Part shown: positions 1-5,520 of the stretch, piece by piece
Numbering within the stretch: position 1 is the first letter of the stretch
Layout of the letters: every line of letters begins with the position of its first letter
From: Myxococcales bacterium
Lineage (GTDB): Bacteria; Myxococcota; Polyangia; Fen-1088
NCBI GenBank assembly: GCA_003153875.1
Contig: PMBY01000015.1
Coordinates: 7,247 to 12,766, forward strand
DNA length: 5,520 nt
Direction: 5' to 3'
Translations under genes and position numbers: made by a program
The notes under the pieces: generated by a model
Told to the model about the DNA's origin: nothing
The model's database searches: none
Seen by the model: the letters and a program-made list of their open reading frames with translations, nothing else

Positions 1-603
1 GTCAATGCTTTTTGGACCAAGATTTCACCGATGTTCAAGAACTACTCCAACGTGTTCTACGAGGTGTTCAACGAGTCGAGTGTGATGGATTCCTGGGCGA
101 CGTACAAACCCACCATGCAAGCCTGGGTCACCCTGATTCGGGGCTTCGCACCCCAGAACATCATTATTGCGGGCAGCCCAGCGTGGGACCAGACAATGGG
201 CGCTGCGGCCGCCAGTCCACTCACCGGAGGCAACATCATCTATTCGGTGCACATGTACGAACAACACTACAACAAGGGAAACGGTGGAAACGTTACGCAG
301 GTGAATACGGCTGCGAAGGGCGTCCCCCTCATCATGACGGAGTGGGGCTTCTGCGGATCCGTGTCACCGGCCTGCACAGGCCAGCCGGGGAGGGGTACGA
401 ATATCATCGCCACCTACGGAACTTCCATGTTGAACTGGCTCGAAGGCCTGGGCGGAAGCTGGACCGGCTGGTGCGCGTCGAATAGCTGGCTTCCGGATAT
501 GTTCACCGGCAACAACTGGGATCTGCGGACAGGCCAAGACGAGATGGGTGCTTTCGTGAAGGACTGGATGTACACGAAGAAGGATCTGAACTCGGTCAAC
601 TGA
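1..603 (+). CDS. Glycoside hydrolase family 5 (cellulase-like), C-terminal part
   Basis: The reading frame is open from base 1 to a TGA at 601-603, giving the last 200 residues of a protein whose start is outside the window. Both GH5 catalytic glutamates are visible. The acid/base is Glu25 of the partial protein in NVFYEVFNE (codon 73-75), and the nucleophile is Glu114 in LIMTEWGF (codon 340-342). Between them, His84 and Tyr86 in SVHMYEQHY match the conserved His-x-Tyr of the active site, and Trp157 in SWTGWCAS matches the aromatic residue of the -1 subsite. The order resembles bacterial GH5 endoglucanases (for example subfamily 2), but subfamily and substrate (cellulose, mannan or another beta-glycan) cannot be fixed from this fragment. 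Cys118, Cys125 and Cys158 could form a disulfide, which suits an exported enzyme. No carbohydrate-binding module follows the catalytic domain. The next gene starts 35 bases downstream on the same strand. Confidence 0.93.
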   Translation, partial: VNAFWTKISPMFKNYSNVFYEVFNESSVMDSWATYKPTMQAWVTLIRGFAPQNIIIAGSPAWDQTMGAAAASPLTGGNIIYSVHMYEQHYNKGNGGNVTQVNTAAKGVPLIMTEWGFCGSVSPACTGQPGRGTNIIATYGTSMLNWLEGLGGSWTGWCASNSWLPDMFTGNNWDLRTGQDEMGAFVKDWMYTKKDLNSVN

Positions 604-638
604 ACACGCCGCCCGAGTGTTTCTGAGTTCGAGCAGAC

Positions 639-1700
639 TTGACCATCAACAAGACCCTCGCGCTGTTGCCAATCCTCGCTGTGCTGGGCCTTCCCGCGGC
701 CTGCCAGCGAGGCCCGAAAAAGGCGGAACCACCTGCGCTGGGTGAAGCCACTCTGGCTCCGCGACTCAAGCTGGCACCGCCGCCCTATGAGATGGGCCCT
801 GTCGTGCAGGATGAGTCCGCACGCCGCGTTTTCACTGTGTCCAACGCGGGCTCCCTGCCCTTGGAAATCGGCGCTATTGATGCCAGTCGATTCTGCTCTG
901 CGAGCTTGAATCCGCAAACCATTGCGCCCGGCAGCAGCGGCCAACTGGAGGTGACCTGTCGCTCGGATCTCTACGGGCCGATGCGAGAGTTCATCCTGAT
1001 TCACAGCAACGATCCGCAGGCAGACCGGTTCCCCATGGAGTTGGTTGCCTATGTGACGCCGCTGCTGGCGTTCGATGCGCAAGTGATCGATCTGAAGATG
1101 CCCTTCGGCGAACAACGGTGGCAGGAGGTACATCTGGTGGGTACCTTGCTGGACCAAGCCACCATCAAACTGAAGCAGTCGGGTCTTGCTGAGGATTCAA
1201 GCGTCGAGTTTCCGCCTCGGCAGCCGGGCTCTCCAGCGATTCTTCGTGTTCGCTGCCACGGCAAGAAGCCGGGCATGCATGCGGGCAATCTCATTGTGAC
1301 TACCGGGCTGGCGCGTCCCAAGGAGATCGCGATGGCCTATGCTTGCAAGGTGGCAGGCACGCTGGAAGTCTCTCCCACCAATCCCTACTTCAACCTCAAG
1401 TTGTCAGGGCCCAAGCTGGTGTCGATAGAAGTTCGTAGCTCGCAGCCGGGGTTCCAGGTGCACGGGGCGCGCGTGTTGCAGGGACCGTTTGCAGCGTCGG
1501 TCGAGGGACCTGTCGGCGACAACACCTTTCATGTCCAGGTGAGAGTGCTGGAAGACCGTGTGGCTGACGACAGTCGAGCTTCACAGGGCAAGCTGCTCAT
1601 CCTGAGCAATGACCGAACTGAGCCGGAGAAGGAGCTCCCACTCTTCGGATTCGGCAAGCTGAACGCTGCAAAGGCGGAAAGCACGGCGCCCACGCCGTAA
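639..1700 (+). CDS. Predicted lipoprotein with three DUF1573/ASH-like Ig-fold repeats
   Basis: This 353-residue protein is read from TTG. An in-frame TGA at 624-626 leaves TTG 639 as the only start that keeps the signal sequence. Residues 4-21 form a hydrophobic signal peptide ending in LPAAC, so Cys22 is a likely lipidation site, although Pro at -3 is unusual for a lipobox. Three repeats of about 95 residues follow. The first (about 44-140) has VFTVSNAG, a PGSSGQLEVTC strand and HSNDPQADRFPMEL. The second (about 145-237) has VIDLKMPFGE, ILRVRC and GNLIVTTG. The third (about 240-340) ends in LILSNDRTEPEKELPLFGFG. This pattern of an N-G turn, a PG turn and a closing SND strand is typical of DUF1573 and ASH (ASPM-SPD2-Hydin) beta-sandwich domains. 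Cys86/Cys107 and Cys206/Cys236 could form disulfides. The role is unknown; a structural or binding function at the cell envelope is inferred. No strong ribosome binding site is visible, so translation may depend on the upstream gene. Confidence 0.85.
   Translation: MTINKTLALLPILAVLGLPAACQRGPKKAEPPALGEATLAPRLKLAPPPYEMGPVVQDESARRVFTVSNAGSLPLEIGAIDASRFCSASLNPQTIAPGSSGQLEVTCRSDLYGPMREFILIHSNDPQADRFPMELVAYVTPLLAFDAQVIDLKMPFGEQRWQEVHLVGTLLDQATIKLKQSGLAEDSSVEFPPRQPGSPAILRVRCHGKKPGMHAGNLIVTTGLARPKEIAMAYACKVAGTLEVSPTNPYFNLKLSGPKLVSIEVRSSQPGFQVHGARVLQGPFAASVEGPVGDNTFHVQVRVLEDRVADDSRASQGKLLILSNDRTEPEKELPLFGFGKLNAAKAESTAPTP
1683..1698. terminator. GC-rich hairpin at convergent gene ends, possible bidirectional terminator
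   Basis: ACGGCG, loop CCCA, then CGCCGT forms a perfect six-pair stem. It covers the last codons and the first stop base of the rightward lipoprotein gene. For the leftward discoidin gene it begins eight bases after the stop codon and is followed by GCTTTCC. Neither side has a proper run of T, so it is not a textbook intrinsic terminator. Its place between two converging genes is the main argument for a role in transcript ending. Confidence 0.35.
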
Positions 1701-1705
1701 TAGCC

Positions 1706-2674
1706 TTAGTAGATCTCCACTTCCGCCAAGTGGAAGAAGTTGGGCGGCGTGTTCAGGAGACGAAGGTAGCGGCCTTCGGCGTGGAGGTCCTTGGCAGTCC
1801 AGGCATAGAAGACCTCTTTCCGTTCCCGCAACAACTTGAAGTTCACGTTGTCCTTGCTGACTTCCAACCTGAGCGGAACCGCTCGCTCCTGGCAGCAATC
1901 AGATCGGTTGTACACGACGACCTCGTTGAACCTGCGAACCGACCCCAGGTCGATCACCACCCATTGCTGGCCGTCGGACTCGGTGTGGAAGCCGAGGTTG
2001 TCGGGGTCGCCATCGACGAGCAGCCCATGATCGGTTCCCTCGGTAGGGAGCTGACTGCTGACGGTGACGGGGCGATGGAGCGCGAGGTTGGGTTTCCCGC
2101 ACCTCTTGACCAGCCAGATTCCCACGCCGCCGCATAGCACGGCCAGCAGCAAGACGGCAACCGTCACACGCAACCACCGCGTGAAAAGTGCGGACCAGAG
2201 GCGACTCGCCTCGCACTCAAGCGGTTCGAACAGCTTGATGGCCAGGTCGTGCAGGGCGCTGGCAAAGGACTCTCGATCTTCCCCGGTCAGCTTCGCCAGG
2301 GTGGCGTCTCGACTCGGCCCAAGCAGAGCTGTCAGCGTCGAGGCTTGCACCGGCGTCAGCGTGGCGAATGCTCGACCCACCACCGGAATTTGCATAGCGT
2401 TCGCCCAATCGGCATCGCCCAGTGGCCCGGTGCTGGAAAGCGCAGCTTGGCGTTCCAAGTGCGCGCGAACCAGCAAGCCGACCTGATGGCACTCAAGCAG
2501 AACAACCGCCAAGTTGCTCTTGCCGGTAGTCTCGACGACGTCTACCCAAAGCCGGCGCGCGATATCGAACCACGCAAATCCGGGTTTCCCTGGGGCGAAA
2601 GTCCTCTCTCGCGCCTCGGCCACGTGTGGTCCCATCCATAGCAGCCTGCCCAGCCAATCGAGCATCTTCTTCAT
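1706..2674 (-). CDS. Single-span membrane protein with C-terminal discoidin (F5/8 type C) domain
   Basis: This 322-residue protein starts at the ATG 2674-2672, which overlaps the stop of the upstream membrane-protein gene as ATGA. An in-frame start further out at 2896 would add 74 residues inside that gene and is rejected. Residues 1-165 are a largely helical domain that I do not recognise, rich in Leu and Ala, with an amphipathic MLDWLGRLLWM near the start. One transmembrane helix spans about 168-188. Residues about 195-322 form a discoidin fold: NLALHRPVTVSS, the LLVDGDPDN loop, WVVIDLGSVRRFNEVVVYNR, LRLEVSKDNVNFKLL, and a final YLRLLNT...AEVEIY. Such domains usually bind sugars or lipids outside the cell, so the likely topology is N-terminus in the cytoplasm and discoidin domain in the periplasm. 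Adjacent Cys260-Cys261 is uncommon. The protein probably works with the overlapping GT-C-like protein, perhaps as a detached glycan-binding module; that is inference. Confidence 0.85.
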   Translation of the reverse strand: MKKMLDWLGRLLWMGPHVAEARERTFAPGKPGFAWFDIARRLWVDVVETTGKSNLAVVLLECHQVGLLVRAHLERQAALSSTGPLGDADWANAMQIPVVGRAFATLTPVQASTLTALLGPSRDATLAKLTGEDRESFASALHDLAIKLFEPLECEASRLWSALFTRWLRVTVAVLLLAVLCGGVGIWLVKRCGKPNLALHRPVTVSSQLPTEGTDHGLLVDGDPDNLGFHTESDGQQWVVIDLGSVRRFNEVVVYNRSDCCQERAVPLRLEVSKDNVNFKLLRERKEVFYAWTAKDLHAEGRYLRLLNTPPNFFHLAEVEIY

Positions 2675-4317
2675 AACGGCATCCGATTCGTGGTCCCCGG
2701 CTGCTGCTTGGGTGTGCAGACGTTGAACCGGGCGAACTTTTCGTAGAGGCGAGGGTTGTGGCGTTCGAATTGATTGTAGTAGCCCCGAAACCCCATCAGC
2801 AGGCCCATGATGATGGTCGCTGCGCCAAGAAGCGCGCAGGACGCGACGCCGACAGAGCGCACGCTTCGCCAGGGAGTGCGGTGTACCCAAGTCCAACAGC
2901 CGATGGCGCCGAGGAGCATGATGCCGGAGCCAATGTCAGCCTGATATCGCATCGTGGCTAGCCACATTCCGAGAATGGCTGCACAGGGAGCCATGGCAAG
3001 AACCAGTGCCGCCGCAACGCAGAACAGAATTGTCCAATTCACAGAGCCTCCGACAAAACGCCCCTTCGCTCGCAGCACCATCCGGCGAATGAGCAGAATA
3101 GCCAAGTAGACCAACCCGAGCGCGCCCAGGCAAGCCCACGGCGCAGTGACGAAGATACCCGCCGAGGATTCATGCCACGAATAGCCCTGCGGAAAATCAA
3201 TCCATTTCGGAAGATCACTGGTCCAATCTGCGGGTGCATCCAGAAAGGGAAAACCGCACGCGAGCTTGAGGGGACGAATGAAGTAGCTGTACAGGTTCGC
3301 GACGATGAATGACCTATTCCAACTGAACTTCCCCCAAGTAAGCTGGTAATCGATTCCGGTGTTGGTCCAAGAACCGAATCGGGCGTGGTTGTACCAGCCG
3401 AGGAGAAAGAGGCTTGCCGCAACGGGGACGCCCGTGGATGCCAGATCCTTGAGGCCTCGAAGCCATGAGCCTGCGGAGCTTGACAGGCGTTGCTCTCGAA
3501 TGCGCCAGCAAGCGAAGGCACTGAGGACGACAAGCGGAGCGACGGCGGACGCGAGCGGCAGACGTGAGCCGAGGCTCAGGCCCCAGGATGCGCCTGCCAG
3601 GGCCAGCCACAGCCGGGACGATCGGAGCCCGGACGCGCAGAGGCCTCGGAAGGCGCAGAACACGCCGGCGACCAGGAAGAACTGCCCGGATGCGATGGCG
3701 ACCTCGTACACCGCGCTACGCGCCAGGAAGTATGGGGTTGGATTTGCAAAGGCCAACACGGCAATCGCCAGCATCGTGGTCCAGGAAAAGGCTCGCGCAG
3801 AGAAGTGCGAAGCCATGGCGCGAAGGAGCGCCGCGCCTACAAGCAAGCGAGCGAAAACGAAGGGCGCCACGATGAACGCATCCTGGACTTCCCTGTTCAT
3901 TCTAAGAATCGACTTGATGATGGCGAGAAGGATGCTTGGAACGGGACCCCAGTAGAGATAGTAATGCCCATGGTAGAGAGAGGCGTCCCACAACCACAGC
4001 GGTTGGTGTTCGGGGTCCGTCGGGTCGGCCATTGCGAGCAGCTCCGGGCGTGGTTCGACGGACAGGTGAAGATGTCCAGCGCGCAGACCATCAGCGAGCA
4101 GGTTGTAATAGTTGGTCTCAAAGTTCCAGGGATACAGGCGGCCAGCGCTGGCGAAAAAGACATACAAACAGGCAACGACCAGGCCTGCGACCAGGCCGAT
4201 GAGGAGTCTGGCGAGCTTCGACGGCCTGCACCACGAAGATGCGCTCGCTGGGAGCATAGAAAGCGCACCGATTGAAACGGCAAGGATGGTCATTCCTATG
4301 AGAAAGACTAGTGTCAT
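2671..4317 (-). CDS. Multi-pass GT-C-like membrane glycosyltransferase, uncharacterised family
   Basis: This 548-residue integral membrane protein has about ten to twelve hydrophobic helices, including about 2-22, 36-56, 124-138, 146-168, 180-198, 205-224, 235-270, 294-307, 386-410, 426-450, 463-476 and 488-510. After the second helix comes a long hydrophilic loop with NYYNLLADGL (69-78), LSVEPRPELL (85-94), ADPTDPE (97-103) and a WDASLYHGHYYLYWGPVPS block (110-128). An acidic first large periplasmic loop is the hallmark of GT-C enzymes, which move sugars from polyprenyl-phosphate donors. Further conserved-looking blocks are YEVAIASGQFF (204-214), GSRLPL (250-255), WYNHARFG (308-315) and RYQADIGSG (457-465). 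I recall similar uncharacterised proteins from several bacterial phyla, but no specific substrate is known to me. ATG 4317 is the most upstream ATG. No good ribosome binding site precedes it, which fits coupling to a possible small ORF ending five bases upstream. Its end overlaps the discoidin gene by four bases. Confidence 0.82.
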   Translation of the reverse strand: MTLVFLIGMTILAVSIGALSMLPASASSWCRPSKLARLLIGLVAGLVVACLYVFFASAGRLYPWNFETNYYNLLADGLRAGHLHLSVEPRPELLAMADPTDPEHQPLWLWDASLYHGHYYLYWGPVPSILLAIIKSILRMNREVQDAFIVAPFVFARLLVGAALLRAMASHFSARAFSWTTMLAIAVLAFANPTPYFLARSAVYEVAIASGQFFLVAGVFCAFRGLCASGLRSSRLWLALAGASWGLSLGSRLPLASAVAPLVVLSAFACWRIREQRLSSSAGSWLRGLKDLASTGVPVAASLFLLGWYNHARFGSWTNTGIDYQLTWGKFSWNRSFIVANLYSYFIRPLKLACGFPFLDAPADWTSDLPKWIDFPQGYSWHESSAGIFVTAPWACLGALGLVYLAILLIRRMVLRAKGRFVGGSVNWTILFCVAAALVLAMAPCAAILGMWLATMRYQADIGSGIMLLGAIGCWTWVHRTPWRSVRSVGVASCALLGAATIIMGLLMGFRGYYNQFERHNPRLYEKFARFNVCTPKQQPGTTNRMPL

Positions 4318-4322
4318 TTGGC

Positions 4323-4487
4323 TCAGCTCACAGGAGCCAGTTCCGGCCGCCCAACGCTTTGCAAGACTCCATCAATGACAGCGCAGAGGACAGTGAAGGT
4401 GAGGATCAAGGGCGAAGCGCAGAATTTGGGACGCTCCTCAAGAAAGCAACGTGCCGCCGCCGCGATAGAGAACCTGGAGAGAGCCAC
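4323..4487 (-). CDS. Possible 54-residue single-helix membrane peptide
   Basis: A GTG at 4487-4485 opens a 54-codon frame ending in TGA 4325-4323, only five bases before the ATG of the GT-C-like gene. An AGGA at 4501-4498 lies ten bases upstream of the GTG, an acceptable ribosome binding site. The product begins basic and alanine-rich (ALSRFSIAAAARCFLEERPK). A hydrophobic stretch of about residues 23-38 (CASPLILTFTVLCAVI) could cross the membrane, and a short polar tail ends in GRPELAPVS. By hand count about two-thirds of third codon positions are G or C, above positions one and two, as in the neighbouring genes. I recognise no family. It could instead be a chance frame in an otherwise untranslated 271-base spacer, so this call is tentative. 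Confidence 0.35.
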   Translation of the reverse strand: MALSRFSIAAAARCFLEERPKFCASPLILTFTVLCAVIDGVLQSVGRPELAPVS

Positions 4488-4588
4488 GCTGTGATGTTCC
4501 TAGAGGGGCGCCTTGCATAGCACCTTGAAGCGGGTGAGAGACGAGAAGTCGCTTGTCCAATCACCGTGGATTGCAGACAGCGGAACCG
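4488..4588. other. Spacer between GT2 gene and small ORF, no clear gene
   Basis: These 101 bases follow the GT2 stop in the leftward direction. I see no convincing coding frame. A five-pair inverted repeat (CAATC 4558-4562 with GATTG 4569-4573) has no T run after it and is too weak to call a terminator. No promoter with good -35 and -10 boxes stands out, so the downstream genes may be read through from the GT2 promoter. Confidence 0.4.
4498..4501 (-). promoter_or_regulatory. Candidate ribosome binding site for the 54-codon ORF
   Basis: AGGA on the minus strand sits ten bases before the GTG at 4487. Part of it follows directly on an in-frame TAG (4503-4501), so translation of this frame could not start much further upstream. 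Confidence 0.3.
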
Positions 4589-5359
4589 TCATTCAGTTGG
4601 CTCGAGAGTCAGCTTGCGACCCGTGGGCGACAAGAAGGCGGGGACGACGATTCCCATGCGCGCCAGGCGACACTGCAGCGCGGTTTCGAGCACGCCCAAG
4701 CCATACTGGACACTGCGGCGGAAACCGATGGAGGACGCTTCCTCGAAGTACAGCGTGGGACAGGTGACCTCGGCGATGCGGAAACCAAAGTACGCGGCTT
4801 GCACCAACATTTGGTTGTCGAACACGAACCCGTCAGCGTTCTCCTCGAGGGGAAGGGTGGTGAGAACTTTGCGGGAGAAGGCGCGGTATCCGGTGTGATA
4901 CTCGGAGAGTTTCTCCTTGATGAGAAGGTTCTCCGCCGCGGTCAGGACTCGATTGGCGAGATACTTGTAGCGAGGCATTCCGCCCTGCAGTGCGCGTCCC
5001 CCAAGAATCCGTGACCCGAGGGCGACGTCATAGAGCCCGCTGGCGACACAATGGGCGAGGGCTGGCACGAGTTTGGGAGTGTACTGATAGTCAGGGTGAA
5101 CCATGACCACAATGTCGGCGCCACGCTGCAAGGCAGCGGTGTAGCAGGTCTTCTGATTCCCGCCATAGCCGCGGTTCTGCGGGTGGACGATGGTGTGCAG
5201 GCCGAGACGCCGAGCCACCTCGGAGGTTCCATCCGAGGAGCGGTCGTCCACCACGATGATCTCGTCGACCATGTTGGGTATCTCTGCCGCAGTGCGTTCG
5301 AGTGTCTGCTCGGCGTTGTAGGCCGGCATGACGACAATGGTCTTCTTTCCGTCAATCAC
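4589..5359 (-). CDS. GT2 family glycosyltransferase, DPM1/polyprenyl-phosphate type
   Basis: This 256-residue enzyme begins with GTG 5359-5357, supported by GAGG seven bases upstream. It has a GT-A fold of family 2: TIVVMPAYNAEQTL at 7-20, the nucleotide-binding DEIIVVDDRSSDGT at 32-45 with Asp38 and Asp39, QNRGYGGNQK at 61-70, and HPD (88-90) followed by YQYTP in place of the usual DxD metal site. YHTGYRAFSR at 154-163 is the typical acceptor-side motif of dolichyl-phosphate mannose synthase-like enzymes. I recall the HPDYQY variant as common in bacterial members of this subgroup. There is no C-terminal transmembrane pair, so it is a short, DPM1-like form that is peripheral or soluble on the cytoplasmic side. 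The expected reaction is transfer of a sugar from a nucleotide sugar to a polyprenyl phosphate or a similar acceptor; the sugar cannot be told. The GT-C-like gene downstream is the natural user of such a donor. Confidence 0.9.
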   Translation of the reverse strand: MIDGKKTIVVMPAYNAEQTLERTAAEIPNMVDEIIVVDDRSSDGTSEVARRLGLHTIVHPQNRGYGGNQKTCYTAALQRGADIVVMVHPDYQYTPKLVPALAHCVASGLYDVALGSRILGGRALQGGMPRYKYLANRVLTAAENLLIKEKLSEYHTGYRAFSRKVLTTLPLEENADGFVFDNQMLVQAAYFGFRIAEVTCPTLYFEEASSIGFRRSVQYGLGVLETALQCRLARMGIVVPAFLSPTGRKLTLEPTE

Positions 5360-5520
5360 TGAACAACCTCGCTAGAAGCTCAATATTGGACGATCGGTGC
5401 ATGGTCTGTCTACACCGTCATTTCGGCTGAGAGCGAGGGGTTTCTGACGCATGGGCGGGGCCGTGGGGGTAAGCTTTGGTCCATGGATCCACGCCGCGCA
5501 GACGGTGCGCAATCCATCTT
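5360..5520. other. Leader of the leftward cassette; possible tail of an upstream gene
   Basis: These 161 bases hold no complete gene. On the minus strand a frame runs in from the right edge (5519) to a TGA at 5420-5418 and encodes 33 residues, including WIAHRLRGVDPWTKAYP. This faintly recalls the RGLxPWPxAY stretch of formyltransferases, but the protein would end only about 16 residues later. On the plus strand, ATG codons at 5451 and 5483 open frames that run off the window end, so a divergent gene is equally possible. Base composition does not separate these choices, and no clear promoter boxes were found. Confidence 0.25.
5367..5370 (-). promoter_or_regulatory. Shine-Dalgarno site of the GT2 gene
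   Basis: GAGG on the minus strand lies seven bases before the GTG at 5359. It decides for the GTG start, which places the first beta strand (TIVVMPAYN) at residues 7-15 as usual for GT2 enzymes. Confidence 0.7.

Noticed and set aside
602..622. Inverted repeat GAACAC...GTGTTT after the GH5 stop
   Set aside because: Five Watson-Crick pairs plus one wobble pair, a nine-base loop and no T run; too weak to call a terminator between two genes that look co-transcribed.
414..1157. Long minus-strand open frame (247 codons) opposite the GH5 end and the lipoprotein
   Set aside because: It spans an intergenic gap and two well-supported plus-strand genes, and its translation is Arg/Gln/His-rich without motifs; it is an antisense shadow in GC-rich DNA.
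2675..2896. N-terminal extension of the discoidin protein to a start at 2896
   Set aside because: The extra 74 residues lie inside the GT-C-like gene and look like out-of-frame translation (HHHGPADG, RRRVLRASWRSD); the ATGA overlap start at 2674 is far more natural.
3359..3955. Plus-strand open frame of 198 codons
   Set aside because: It lies wholly opposite the GT-C-like gene, and its product is an Arg/Ala-rich string without domains or hydrophobic core.
4319..4339. Inverted repeat TGGCTC...GAGCCA just upstream of the GT-C-like ATG
   Set aside because: Six pairs with a nine-base loop could mask the start region, but this is common by chance in GC-rich DNA and also lies within the possible small ORF.
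4311..4520. Plus-strand 69-codon frame across the GT2/GT-C spacer
   Set aside because: It starts inside the opposing GT-C-like gene, has no ribosome binding site and gives a low-complexity polar product.

Overview
The window looks like a piece of a bacterial chromosome. It is GC-rich (roughly three-fifths G+C by eye), densely coded, and uses GTG and TTG starts. The gene content (a secreted GH5 glycosidase, a multi-domain surface lipoprotein and a membrane glycosyltransferase cassette) would fit a soil or aquatic Gram-negative bacterium such as a myxobacterium or a relative. No marker gene is present, so this assignment is only inference. I see no tRNA, rRNA, CRISPR array, insertion sequence or phage gene.

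The left part (1-1700) is transcribed rightward. It holds the C-terminal 200 residues of a family 5 glycoside hydrolase, whose start lies outside the window. After 35 bases comes a 353-residue predicted lipoprotein built from three immunoglobulin-like repeats of the DUF1573/ASH type.

The right part (1706-5359) is transcribed leftward and reads as a polysaccharide or glycoconjugate cassette. The order is a DPM1-like GT2 glycosyltransferase (GTG start with a clear GAGG ribosome binding site), a possible 54-residue one-helix membrane peptide that ordinary gene calling would miss, a 548-residue multi-pass GT-C-like membrane protein, and a 322-residue single-span membrane protein ending in a discoidin (F5/8 type C) domain. 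The last two genes overlap by four bases (ATGA). A plausible scheme is that the GT2 charges a polyprenyl phosphate with a sugar, the GT-C protein uses that donor on the outer face of the inner membrane, and the discoidin protein binds glycan beside it. This is inference from families and gene order.

The two units converge at 1700/1706 with only five bases between stop codons. A perfect GC-rich hairpin overlaps the junction. Right of 5359 is an apparent leader of 161 bases that may include the tail of another leftward gene.
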